From: an uncultured Lachnospiraceae bacterium
GTDB lineage: Bacteria; Bacillota; Clostridia; Lachnospirales; Lachnospiraceae
Assembly (NCBI GenBank): GCA_944381485.1
Contig: CALWLI010000011.1
Span: 62,001 to 126,000, forward strand
Reading direction: 5' to 3'
Length of the DNA: 64,000 bases
In this document: one piece after another, positions 40,519 to 49,746 of the stretch
Layout of the letters: the number at the start of each line of letters is the position of its first letter
Numbering within the stretch: position 1 is the stretch's first letter
Made by a program: the position numbers and the translations under genes
Notes under the pieces: generated by a model
The model's input: the letters and a program-made list of their open reading frames with translations, nothing else
Told to the model about the DNA's origin: nothing
Database searches by the model: none

Positions 40519-43500
40519 ATGAAGCTGAAGATGTCTAAGCGCTTTATGGCGCTTTTATTGTCTGCAGTGATGCTGTTCGATTCAGGCGGAGTAGCCTTTG
40601 CTGCCGAGGTCAGCGGGTTGAGCCGCGACTTTAAAGAGGAGACCGAATTTGAATCCGCAGTTATGACAGATGCTGCAGAAACAAAAGATGAGGAGATTTC
40701 CGAGGATGAGGTAAAAGAAGCCCCGGAGGAGGATAAAGAAGCCTGGGAGGAGATTGAAGAGTTCCGGGAGGAGGATAAAGCTTACGAAGCTGAGGATGAA
40801 AGCGAGGAAAGCATAGAGGAGCAGGTGACTGCCCCTGATTCTGATGCCGTAAAGGAAGGTAAAGTCCCTGAGGAGGATGAAACAGCAGAACTTGAATCAC
40901 CATCGGAGGAAAAGGAAGCCAAATCCGATAATAGTGTTGAAGATAACAAGGCTGAGGAGAAGGACATAAAGGATGACTATCCCGCCCAACACTTTGAAAA
41001 GAAATCAGGAAAAGTAAGGATAAGAATAGATGCCCCCGAGGGAGCCTTTCCCAAGGGCACAAAGCTCAAGATAAAAAAGGTGAGATCAGGCTCTGTTGTG
41101 AAGGAGCTGAGAGAGACCACAGGGAACAGAAAACTCAAGAAAAATTCTGTCATAGCCTATGACTTTAATTTTTATACAAAGGACGAGGAAAATATTGAGC
41201 CCTTAAGGGAGATTTCCGTAAAATTTGAAAACCTTGATAAGAAGAAGGATATAAGTGTCTTTCACATGGAGGACAAAGATTCCTCGCCGGAGGAGATAGA
41301 GACTGAGGAAAAGGATACTGAGACAGGCCTTGTCAGCATAAAGACAGATAGGTTTTCCATATACGCCCTTGTAATGGATCCTGAGGATGAGGACAAGGCA
41401 ACTGACTCCGACGCTTCATATGAGGATGAGTTTGATATAACCACAAATTTTGATTCCTCCATATCCCTGGCGGACGGAGACAACCGCTTTTACGGCGGAG
41501 AGCTTATATATCTCTACAATGACCTTGCCATATCGGGAAATGCGGCGAAGGTGAGGGAGGGAAGCTATACTCTCATATATTTGGCAAAGGACAAATTTAC
41601 AGCTCCCAAGGCCACAGACATTTCCGACAGCTTCGACAAGATCGAAAGGGTGGAGCTCTATGAGGACGATGACAACTATATCATAAAGACCGTATATAAG
41701 GAGCTCTACGGCGGATTTAACGGAGCTACACCCATAAAGGTAAGCCTATTGGCAAGAGAAACTGAAAACCTCTCCGACGCCGTCATACGCCAGGAATACA
41801 GGAGCCCCTCAGGGAAGAAGCTTTCCGAGAGTGAGGTGGAGGTACACGGAAAGGCAGCCATAGAGAGCCCTCAGTCCATCTACTACGGTACAACTAAGCT
41901 TGACGAAAAGCTGGTGGATGAGAACTTTAAGCTTAAGGAGGGGACCTATATTGCATTTCCTCCAAACTATGTAAGCTATCCGAATTCAAATGTGAATGAC
42001 CCGAGAGACAGAAGAGTGTACGCAAACATACCTAAGGGAGCGAGGCTTAAGCCTGATTCCCCTTGGACCTACGAGGCAAAGAGCGGAAAATACTACAGGG
42101 ATCTGAAGAGAGAAGAGGTCACAAGTGGTAATCTCACTTTATATCTGGATCTGTCAGGAGAAGATTTCAATGAATTTGACGACCCGAATAAAACCAAAAC
42201 CTATACGGTATCGTATTCGATTCAGCCTTTAAAGGACGGAGTAGTTCAGACGGACCTGGGGCCTAATACATGGTACAGCACAAAGCATTACTATATATTA
42301 AAGCCCGGAACCCCTCCCCCCGACGCCTATGTGAGCAGCGCAAACCCCAACAGGAACTACCTGTTTATAGGTAAAGACTACAAGGCTCTTAAAGGGAGAA
42401 GATGGAGTGACTATAACAGTATCAACATACCTTATGACAAATCCCAGGTTTCCGAGATAAGGATAGCCTTTAACTATACACCCATATATTCCTTTTCAAT
42501 AGCCAACAGCAAGGGGGATGAGGAGGCCTGGAAGCTTAAGATAAAGTCGGCAAAGACTGAGGTACCCGGCTATTCCTATCCCTCTGAGCTGAGACTTTTT
42601 GTAAGAGGCCTGACAGATGAGGACAGTGAGTACCTTAAGGAGCTCCTTAAGGGTACCAAGGCCTACGGCATAAAGTATGACGGAAGCAGGGAGCTGATAA
42701 CAGAGAACATACCTGTAGTGACGGGAATTAATCTTAGTACCGACCTTGGCAGCGATGGCTGGCACAGCTTTGAGGGCAGCGAGTACAAGGCTGTGGACTT
42801 CGTATTTCCCGGGGAGGAGGGCATAGTCCTCACGGGAAAGGAGGAGATACAAAAGTTCTATGCCGCCTTAAATACTGTGATCATTGCCGACATAAGAGAA
42901 AGTGTCAATGATGATCTTAAGGCTCTTATGGACGCCAACAAGACCCCGTCTATATCAGGATTCTCTTCGAATGCCAAGGGCTATTCCGTATATGACGACA
43001 AATCATATACTACTGCGGAGGCTGTGTTTAAGAAAAAGGACACAGATGAGGCTCAGTCGGTAACACCGCTTAATTTGAGCCGTGATACAGACACTCATTA
43101 CAAGCTTCAGTACGAGACTATAACAGCAAACAATTATATCGGAATAACCAACGGAAGTTCTTTTTATGTACACGACACCATAACTACAAGGCTTTCTTAC
43201 ACCCACTCAAGATACGGCAATTTTGCGGATGCGACTCAGCCGGAGAACCTTATTATCTACTATCTTGTGCCGGACGGACTTGAGCCCATAGAGGACAGCA
43301 ATATGTTCGCTTCCATGGAGGTGATAAAGGACTATCTCCCGGGAAAGAACCTTATAGCGGCAAAGCCTAAAAGCATCAAGATCCCCGGCATAGTGGAGGG
43401 TGAGAACTCCATACAGAAGGGAGTCGCAAATTACTATGAGCTGAGCTTTAAGGTGACTGACAGAGTTGATATAGGAAAATACCATATTGAGGCTGCCGTA

Positions 43501-45969
43501 GTCATAGACAATAACAAGATAGACGTAAAGAATAACAGACAGTACGGCATACTCATGAGCCATACCACCTCAGGAAACTGGAGCAACATAACAACTGACG
43601 CAAGAAACAGGTCTGAGGACGAAAAGTCATACACAAGCCTGAATTACGCGCCGTTTTCCGTATATCCTCCAAAGGTGCTGGTATCCACAAAATCTGTAAA
43701 GCTTGCCTCGGAGCCGGATTCTCTGTACGCATCCTCAGTTGGAGACAGGGCTCATATAGGGGACAGCATAGACTACAGATGGAGACTGCAAAACAACAGC
43801 ACCCAGGATATAAGAAGCCTTATCGTGCTTGACATCCTTCCTTTTAAGGGAGACAAGGCAATAGTCGAGAACGAGGCCGGAGACTATCCGGGAAGAGGCT
43901 CCGCATTCTCCACACCTCTTATAGGAGTGGAGCCCCAGGATAAATTTGACATCTATTATTCAACTGATGCTGTCAAGGAAAGCACATCACAAAATGCTGA
44001 CGCAAGTTGGGTGACTGAGCCGGAGGACATGTCAAAGGTGACTATGATAAAGGCTGTGCTTAAGCAGGGAAGCAGCATCAAGGTGGGAGAGAAGTACGAC
44101 ATAATAACCCACAACCTTATAGAGAACAACAGCTCCATAAAGGATGGAGAGAAGGCATATAACTCCTACGCTGTAAGTCTGAATGGAGGCTCGGTATTTA
44201 TAGAGAACCTGAAGACAGAGGTTCAGGCCACTTACCCCAAGAGGGACGTTGTGGTGGAGAAGACAGACGAGGACGACAGCAGTGTAAAGCTTGAAGGTGT
44301 CAGCTTTGACCTTTACATGGAAGATGAGAAGGAGCCTGTAAAGACCGAGCTTAAGACCGACAGAAACGGGCATCTGACTATACAGGATCTCCTTGTGGGA
44401 AAAAGATATTTCCTTAAGGAGACAGGGACTGTTGAGGGATATGAGCTTCCCCGGGAGGCTGTAAGCTTTACGGTCTCCGAGGGGGAGGAGCCTCAGCCTC
44501 TCACGGTAGTAAACAGAAAAGAGAGGACAGAGGTAGCGGTCAAAAAAGCCTGGAAGGGCAAAAAAGCCGAAAAAGTCAACATAGATCTCATGGCAGCAGG
44601 GGAGCTTAAGGCTTCGGCAGAGCTTAATGAGGCAAACAATTGGCAGTACAGCTTCAAGGATCTCAGAAAGAGGGATCCCAAGACAGGAGAGGAGATCAGC
44701 TATACTGTGGAGGAGTCCGGAGTGGATTCTGAAGGAAGGATAAAACTCCAAGACTCATGGTATAAATCTTATGTGGAGGGCGATGCCGAGAGCGGCTTTA
44801 CTGTTGTAAACGAGCAGCTCCCCGACATGATCCCCCTTACGCCCTCCTATACAAAGCTCAGAGTCCACAAGGAGTGGTCAGGCATAGAGGCAAAGGATGC
44901 CCCTGAGGTAAAAGTATATCTGACCAAAAACGGACAAAAGACGGAGAGATACATAAAGCTCAACAATGACAACAATTGGAGCGGAGTTTTTGACCGTCTT
45001 GCCGTAACTGATGACATAAGGTCAGGGAAATCAAATATTTACGGTGTTGTTGAGAACGGGGAAAACAATGGAAGAGTGAGACTGGGAGAAAAGCGCTACA
45101 GCGTAAGCTACAGCTCAGGAAACATCACAAACACGCTCTTACCGGGAAAATCCGGCCGCGGAGGCGGTGGCGGAGGAGGAGGTGGCTCCACAGGCAGAAA
45201 CTCATACCCTGACCCGAAGCCCGCTCCACCTGACGACACGCCTACGGTAGAGACCGAGACACCGGGAGACATTCCTCCCGCACCCTGGTACAAGCTTCCT
45301 GTAATGGGAGATACTCAGTTCGGACCCGGCTTTGTGAATGAGAGAAAAGACGAGATAAGCCTGGAGGAAGGATCACAGCAAAGACCTGTCATCGATCAGC
45401 TTAAAGGCTTGTATGAACAAAATACCGACCTTTCAGGTTGGATAACCGTTCCCGGAACCGGCTTTGGCTATCCTGTAATGATGAGCAGTGAGTTCCCTTA
45501 CTTCTACCAGCATCATACCTTCCTCAAAAATAAGGACGAGGTAGGAATACCCTTCATAGGTCCTTACAGCAATGCGGACAGCATGAATGTGCTGATACAC
45601 GGACATAATATGAAGGATGTATCCCAGTTCGGATATATTTGGAACTACCAATACAAGGAATTCAGGGACAAGAATCCTGTCATAGACTTTAAGACTCTCT
45701 ATGATGCGGATGGAGCCTATGAGGTCATGGCTGTTTTCTTCGCTCCCGAGTATCCTGAGAACGCTCAGAACGTATTTTGGTGGTACAGATACATAGGAAA
45801 CATGGACAAGGCGCAATTTGACTATTTTGTCAGCAACGCCAAGTCTGCCTCACTGTATGACACAGGAGTTTCGGCAGAGTTCGGAGACAAGCTCATCACA
45901 CTAGAGACCTGTGCATCGACTACAGACAGCACGCGACTTGTAGTGATTGCGGTAAAGAAGAATAAATAA
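40519..45969 (+). CDS. Giant secreted Cna-B surface protein fused to a class B sortase
   Basis: An 1816-residue exported protein. Signal peptide (1-29, ending AFAAE), very acidic Glu/Asp-rich region (about 30-160), beta-rich surface modules, a DUF11-like region (about 1055-1235), three Cna-B/SpaA-type domains (about 1244-1336, 1337-1434, 1449-1541) with the Lys, Glu and Asn expected for internal isopeptide bonds, nine consecutive glycines (1548-1556) and a Pro-rich linker. Residues about 1625-1816 are a complete class B sortase: His1696 (HGHNM), Cys1798 (TLETC) and Arg1806 (TRLVV). No membrane helix follows the signal peptide. ATG 40519 has a TGGAGGA site; an upstream in-frame ATG at 40453 is rejected. 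It follows tRNA-Trp after 269 bases without other features. Confidence 0.9.
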   Translation: MKLKMSKRFMALLLSAVMLFDSGGVAFAAEVSGLSRDFKEETEFESAVMTDAAETKDEEISEDEVKEAPEEDKEAWEEIEEFREEDKAYEAEDESEESIEEQVTAPDSDAVKEGKVPEEDETAELESPSEEKEAKSDNSVEDNKAEEKDIKDDYPAQHFEKKSGKVRIRIDAPEGAFPKGTKLKIKKVRSGSVVKELRETTGNRKLKKNSVIAYDFNFYTKDEENIEPLREISVKFENLDKKKDISVFHMEDKDSSPEEIETEEKDTETGLVSIKTDRFSIYALVMDPEDEDKATDSDASYEDEFDITTNFDSSISLADGDNRFYGGELIYLYNDLAISGNAAKVREGSYTLIYLAKDKFTAPKATDISDSFDKIERVELYEDDDNYIIKTVYKELYGGFNGATPIKVSLLARETENLSDAVIRQEYRSPSGKKLSESEVEVHGKAAIESPQSIYYGTTKLDEKLVDENFKLKEGTYIAFPPNYVSYPNSNVNDPRDRRVYANIPKGARLKPDSPWTYEAKSGKYYRDLKREEVTSGNLTLYLDLSGEDFNEFDDPNKTKTYTVSYSIQPLKDGVVQTDLGPNTWYSTKHYYILKPGTPPPDAYVSSANPNRNYLFIGKDYKALKGRRWSDYNSINIPYDKSQVSEIRIAFNYTPIYSFSIANSKGDEEAWKLKIKSAKTEVPGYSYPSELRLFVRGLTDEDSEYLKELLKGTKAYGIKYDGSRELITENIPVVTGINLSTDLGSDGWHSFEGSEYKAVDFVFPGEEGIVLTGKEEIQKFYAALNTVIIADIRESVNDDLKALMDANKTPSISGFSSNAKGYSVYDDKSYTTAEAVFKKKDTDEAQSVTPLNLSRDTDTHYKLQYETITANNYIGITNGSSFYVHDTITTRLSYTHSRYGNFADATQPENLIIYYLVPDGLEPIEDSNMFASMEVIKDYLPGKNLIAAKPKSIKIPGIVEGENSIQKGVANYYELSFKVTDRVDIGKYHIEAAVVIDNNKIDVKNNRQYGILMSHTTSGNWSNITTDARNRSEDEKSYTSLNYAPFSVYPPKVLVSTKSVKLASEPDSLYASSVGDRAHIGDSIDYRWRLQNNSTQDIRSLIVLDILPFKGDKAIVENEAGDYPGRGSAFSTPLIGVEPQDKFDIYYSTDAVKESTSQNADASWVTEPEDMSKVTMIKAVLKQGSSIKVGEKYDIITHNLIENNSSIKDGEKAYNSYAVSLNGGSVFIENLKTEVQATYPKRDVVVEKTDEDDSSVKLEGVSFDLYMEDEKEPVKTELKTDRNGHLTIQDLLVGKRYFLKETGTVEGYELPREAVSFTVSEGEEPQPLTVVNRKERTEVAVKKAWKGKKAEKVNIDLMAAGELKASAELNEANNWQYSFKDLRKRDPKTGEEISYTVEESGVDSEGRIKLQDSWYKSYVEGDAESGFTVVNEQLPDMIPLTPSYTKLRVHKEWSGIEAKDAPEVKVYLTKNGQKTERYIKLNNDNNWSGVFDRLAVTDDIRSGKSNIYGVVENGENNGRVRLGEKRYSVSYSSGNITNTLLPGKSGRGGGGGGGGGSTGRNSYPDPKPAPPDDTPTVETETPGDIPPAPWYKLPVMGDTQFGPGFVNERKDEISLEEGSQQRPVIDQLKGLYEQNTDLSGWITVPGTGFGYPVMMSSEFPYFYQHHTFLKNKDEVGIPFIGPYSNADSMNVLIHGHNMKDVSQFGYIWNYQYKEFRDKNPVIDFKTLYDADGAYEVMAVFFAPEYPENAQNVFWWYRYIGNMDKAQFDYFVSNAKSASLYDTGVSAEFGDKLITLETCASTTDSTRLVVIAVKKNK

Positions 45970-45979
45970 CATCAAAAGA

Positions 45980-46015
45980 AGACTTTGCGAGTACAGGACC
46001 TGCAAAGTCTTTTTT
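45980..46015 (+). terminator. Terminator after the adhesin-sortase gene
   Basis: AGACTTTGC (45980-45988) pairs with GCAAAGTCT (46002-46010), followed by T6. It may also serve the converging flavodiiron gene. Confidence 0.88.
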
Positions 46016-46050
46016 ATGTGCATAGCTTTAAAAGAACCTTCTGCGGAGGC

Positions 46051-47841
46051 TTAAGCTATGGGCTCAAAGTCCGCCGCACCGTGCTTGCAAAGAGGGCAGA
46101 TAAAGTCGGCAGGAAGCTCATCGCCCTCATATATGTACCCGCATACGGTACATACAAATCCCTTCTTGCCCTTTACAGGAGGCTTGGGCTTTACATTAGC
46201 CTGATAGTAATTGTAGGTCATGGTCTCCACATCGCTTATGACTCTTGACTCTGTGACCTCGCAGATAAACATGCCGTGAGTACCCAGATCCACATACTGT
46301 TCGACCTTAAGGCTTATTACCGCATTTATGCATTCCGAAAGGAAGGCAAGCCCGTTGCCTGTCCTTAAGAATTTGATATTTTTGAACTTGTCCGCATCTC
46401 TTCCGCTCTGAAAACCGAAATTCTTGAAAATGTCAAAGCCTGCTTCTGTAGACAGGCAGTTTAAGTTCAAAATACCGGTCTTTTTTATTATGTCATGGGA
46501 GTAGTTGGCTTTATTTATGGTGACAGAGACTCTCAAGGGAGTGTCTGTCAGCTGGTTTACAGCATTTACAATAAGGCCATTGTCTTTTTTTCCGTCGTTT
46601 GAGGTGACTACATAGAGGCCGTAGCCTATCTTAAACAGGGCCTTTACATCGTGCTTTTCGGCGAGGCTGTCAGAGTGAGCAATGTAGTCCTTGCACAGAG
46701 CATCTGCGAGTGCTTTTAAATCCTCTTCATTTTTAGGGCTGAGAGAGGACCTTATTTGAACTGTAGGACCGATAAGATTAATGGAACAGCTTCCCGAAAG
46801 CATGGACTTTATAACTGAAGCGGCAGAAGGGGCCCAGCTTCCGTTTTCAATTATGGCAACGCTGCGCTTTTGGAAATTCCTCTCGGTGAGATGCTCGATA
46901 AAGCTTCTCATAAAGGGGAAGATATCAGCGTTGTAAGTGGTGGTTGCAAGCACCAGCTTCCTGTAGCGGAATGCATCAGCTACCGCAAGGCTCATATCCG
47001 TCCTTGCAAGATCGTGGATCACCACCTTGGGGCAGCCTCTTGACTTAATAAGCTCCGCCAGCTTTTCCACGGCCTTTTTTGTGTGCCCGTACACAGAGGT
47101 GTAGGCTATGACTATACCCTCCTTTTCAACCTTGTAGGAGGACCATGTATTGTAAAGTCCTATGTAATGATCGAGATCCTTTGTGAGCACAGGACCGTGA
47201 AGAGGGCAGATGGCTTTTATCTCAAGCTCCGAGGCCTTCTTGAGGAGAGACTGAACCTCGTTTCCGTATTTTCCGACTATGCCTATATAGTACCTTGCCG
47301 CCTCGTCATCCCAGGGCTCATCAAAGGAGGGGACGCCGAATTTTCCGAAGGCGTCAGCTGAGAAGAGGAGCTTTTCAAAGCTGTCGTAGCTCACCATTAC
47401 CTCCGGCCAGTGTACCATGGGAGCAAATATAAAGCGGAGTACATGCCTGCCGAGCTTAAGCTCATCCCCGTCCTCCACTGTTATCCTGTTTTTTATGAGC
47501 TCCGGAGAGAAGAATGCCTCCGCCATCTCAAAGGTCTTTTTGTTTCCTACCACGGTAGTGTCGGGATATACCCTCAAAAATTCCGCTAAGTTTGCCGAGT
47601 GATCAGGCTCCATATGCTGTATTATCAGATAGTCAGGCCTCTCCCCGCAAAGAGCGCCCGATATGTTGGCGAGCCATCTCTCACCGAACTTTGCATCCAC
47701 AGTATCCATTACCGCTGTCTTTTCGTCGGTTATAAGGTATGAATTGTAGGATATACCGTGAGGGACAGGATACTGACTCTCAAAAAGATCGATCTTAAGG
47801 TCGTCAACACCGATATATTTTATGTCGTTTGTAACTTCCAT
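46051..47841 (-). CDS. Flavodiiron protein with flavin reductase and rubredoxin domains
   Basis: A 596-residue oxygen or nitric oxide reductase of the flavodiiron family. Residues 1-250 are the metallo-beta-lactamase-like diiron domain with ligands H76, E78, D80, H144, D163 and H215. Residues about 253-395 are the FMN-binding flavodoxin domain (TSVYGHTKKAVE). About 400-545 is a flavin reductase-like domain and 550-596 a rubredoxin with CxxCG (VCTVCGY) and CPLCK. The extra modules put the electron donors on the same chain. It protects anaerobes against oxygen or NO. Ribosome site AAAGGAG upstream of the ATG at 47841; it stands alone and converges on the adhesin gene. Confidence 0.93.
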   Translation of the reverse strand: MEVTNDIKYIGVDDLKIDLFESQYPVPHGISYNSYLITDEKTAVMDTVDAKFGERWLANISGALCGERPDYLIIQHMEPDHSANLAEFLRVYPDTTVVGNKKTFEMAEAFFSPELIKNRITVEDGDELKLGRHVLRFIFAPMVHWPEVMVSYDSFEKLLFSADAFGKFGVPSFDEPWDDEAARYYIGIVGKYGNEVQSLLKKASELEIKAICPLHGPVLTKDLDHYIGLYNTWSSYKVEKEGIVIAYTSVYGHTKKAVEKLAELIKSRGCPKVVIHDLARTDMSLAVADAFRYRKLVLATTTYNADIFPFMRSFIEHLTERNFQKRSVAIIENGSWAPSAASVIKSMLSGSCSINLIGPTVQIRSSLSPKNEEDLKALADALCKDYIAHSDSLAEKHDVKALFKIGYGLYVVTSNDGKKDNGLIVNAVNQLTDTPLRVSVTINKANYSHDIIKKTGILNLNCLSTEAGFDIFKNFGFQSGRDADKFKNIKFLRTGNGLAFLSECINAVISLKVEQYVDLGTHGMFICEVTESRVISDVETMTYNYYQANVKPKPPVKGKKGFVCTVCGYIYEGDELPADFICPLCKHGAADFEPIA

Positions 47842-47927
47842 TTTGCTTGCTCCTTTCCGCTGAAAATTTAATGTCGATTATAATAAGAAACTAACACATT
47901 ATGAGACTTTCGGCAACAGTAAAAGTT

Positions 47928-47936
47928 TGCTATATT
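47928..47936 (+). promoter_or_regulatory. Extended -10 candidate for the TPR gene
   Basis: TGCTATATT fits the TGnTATAnT extended -10 pattern, 44 bases before the ATG. No convincing -35. Confidence 0.38.
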
Positions 47937-47980
47937 ATATTGAGAATGAAGGAGATTTAACACAGCCGGAGGTTTGGAGT

Positions 47981-48751
47981 ATGGAAAAGAGATCTTCTGA
48001 TAAACAGGATACTGTCCGTTTTATACGGGAGCTTGATAAGCTTATCTCAAAGGACAGGATAGAGGAGGCCCGAGCCTATTTGGAGGAAGGGCTCGCGGAG
48101 GCAAAAGCTGAAAATGATATGGGGCTTGAACTCACTGTATTAAATGAGATGTCAGGCTTTTACAGGATAAACGGAGTAAGGGATGAGGGACTTAAAGCAG
48201 CCGAAAATGCCCTTGAGCTTATGAGAAAGATGGGCCTTTCGGAAAGCGTGACAGCTGCCACCACTCTCATAAATTCCGCCACCACCATGAAGGCCTTCGG
48301 AAAAGGAGAGGAGAGCATCAAATACTACAGGGAGGCTGAGGCCATATATGACAGGCTGACAGGTGAAAATGATTACCGCAGGGCAGCCCTTTTTAACAAT
48401 ATGGCTCTCGCACTCACCGACATGGGAGAATACAATGAGGCGGAGTTTAGATTTAAAAGGGCTTTGGATATACTTTCAAATCTTCCCAAAGGAGCTTTGG
48501 AATCGGCCATGACATACATAAACATGGCCGTGATGTATGATAAGGCCGGAATGGGCGAAAAGAGGGTGTGCGAATGCCTTAATAGAGCTATAGACCTTTT
48601 TGAGGATGGGAGCATAAAAAGAGACAGCTACTATGCCTTTTGCTGCAGAAAATCCGCCCCCACACTTAAATACTATGGCTTTTTTGCGGCGGGAGAGGAG
48701 CTTTCGGAAAGAGCTGACAAAATATATAAAAAAGCCGAAGAGGATATATAG
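47981..48751 (+). CDS. Tetratricopeptide repeat protein
   Basis: A 256-residue all-helical protein with about five TPR-like helix pairs (for example LLNEMSGFYRINGVRDEGLKAAENALEL-like and ALFNNMALALTDMGEYNEAEFRFKRAL-like segments, residues about 45-215). No signal peptide, so it acts in the cytosol as a protein-binding scaffold. ATG 47981 is preceded by GGAGG; the in-frame TTG at 47927 is in the promoter and rejected. It ends 5 bases before the DUF4037-type gene, so the two are one unit. Confidence 0.83.
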   Translation: MEKRSSDKQDTVRFIRELDKLISKDRIEEARAYLEEGLAEAKAENDMGLELTVLNEMSGFYRINGVRDEGLKAAENALELMRKMGLSESVTAATTLINSATTMKAFGKGEESIKYYREAEAIYDRLTGENDYRRAALFNNMALALTDMGEYNEAEFRFKRALDILSNLPKGALESAMTYINMAVMYDKAGMGEKRVCECLNRAIDLFEDGSIKRDSYYAFCCRKSAPTLKYYGFFAAGEELSERADKIYKKAEEDI

Positions 48752-48756
48752 AAACT

Positions 48757-49728
48757 ATGGCGATAAAGGCAGATACCATGAAAAGAGGGGAACATATAAA
48801 GGGGCTCAAGCTCTCAAAAATGTTTTTTGAGGAGTATGGAAGGGATGTGCTGAAAAGTGCGGCGCCGGAGCTTTGGGAGCGAACGGCAGCAGGACTCTGC
48901 GGCAGAGGCTCGGAGTGCCAGGGCTATGACGATGCCTTATCCGAGGATCACGACTTTGATCCGGGATTTTGCGTCTGGCTTGACTCAAAGGACTATGAAA
49001 GCTCAGGCTTTAAGCTCTACAGAGCTTACGAGAGCCTTCCCAAGGAGTATATGGGATATGAGAGAAAAAAATCGGATTTTTTCGGAAGAGGAAGAAGGGG
49101 AGTATTTTCGATCCGGGACTTTTACAGAGAGCTTATAGGCATGCCTGAGGCTCCCTCAAGCGACAGACAGTGGTTTTTGATACCTGAGTATGCCTTAAGG
49201 GAGGCTGTAAGCGGTGAGGTCTTCACAGACCCCTTGGGGAAGTTCAGCGAGGTGAGACAAAAGCTTCAGAGGGGCTATCCGGAGGATGTGAGGCTTAAGA
49301 AGATAGCCGCAAGAGCCGCCCTCATGGCCCAGTCAGGGCAGTATAATTTTAACAGATGCCTGGGACATGGGGAAAGAGAGGGGGCCATGCTTGCAAGAAA
49401 TGAATTTGTCAGGGAGAGCATTGCCATGCTGTACCTCCTTAACAGAGCCTACATGCCCTTCTACAAATGGTGCTTCAGAGGCCTCAGAGAGCTTGACATT
49501 AAACCTGAGCTTTTAAGGGCTCTTAAAGTCCTGTCATATGGCGGCTCCGGTATTGATGATACAGAGGATACCATAGAGTATATATGCTCTGTGGTTGCGG
49601 CAGAGCTTGTTGAAAAAGGCATGAGTGACTCCAAAAGTGATTACTTGGAGGCCCATGCCCAGTCTGTGACAGAACATATTAAAAGTGATGAGATAAGAGC
49701 CATGCACCTTATGGAAGGAGTCACATAA
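48757..49728 (+). CDS. DUF4037-type nucleotidyltransferase-like protein
   Basis: A 323-residue cytosolic protein with a minimal nucleotidyltransferase pattern: GRGSECQGYDDALSEDHDFDPGFCVWL (first motif Gly-Ser at about residues 50-51, acidic pair in DHDFD at 64-68), which matches the DUF4037 group as I recall it. A helical C-terminal domain follows. Potential activity would be transfer of a nucleotide to a small molecule or RNA, but no substrate is known to me. It pairs with the preceding TPR gene. Its stop is 18 bases from the converging ABC-class ATPase. A second in-frame ATG at 48778 is also possible. Confidence 0.68.
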   Translation: MAIKADTMKRGEHIKGLKLSKMFFEEYGRDVLKSAAPELWERTAAGLCGRGSECQGYDDALSEDHDFDPGFCVWLDSKDYESSGFKLYRAYESLPKEYMGYERKKSDFFGRGRRGVFSIRDFYRELIGMPEAPSSDRQWFLIPEYALREAVSGEVFTDPLGKFSEVRQKLQRGYPEDVRLKKIAARAALMAQSGQYNFNRCLGHGEREGAMLARNEFVRESIAMLYLLNRAYMPFYKWCFRGLRELDIKPELLRALKVLSYGGSGIDDTEDTIEYICSVVAAELVEKGMSDSKSDYLEAHAQSVTEHIKSDEIRAMHLMEGVT

Positions 49729-49746
49729 AGCTCATATTTGCGGAAG

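Noticed and set aside
44032..44751. Minus-strand open frame of 239 codons inside the adhesin gene
   Set aside because: It is the reverse shadow of a strongly coding region, with no ribosome site or recognisable domain.
45142..45156. LPGKS as a sortase sorting motif in the giant protein
   Set aside because: No hydrophobic helix or basic tail follows; the Gly run and sortase domain follow instead.
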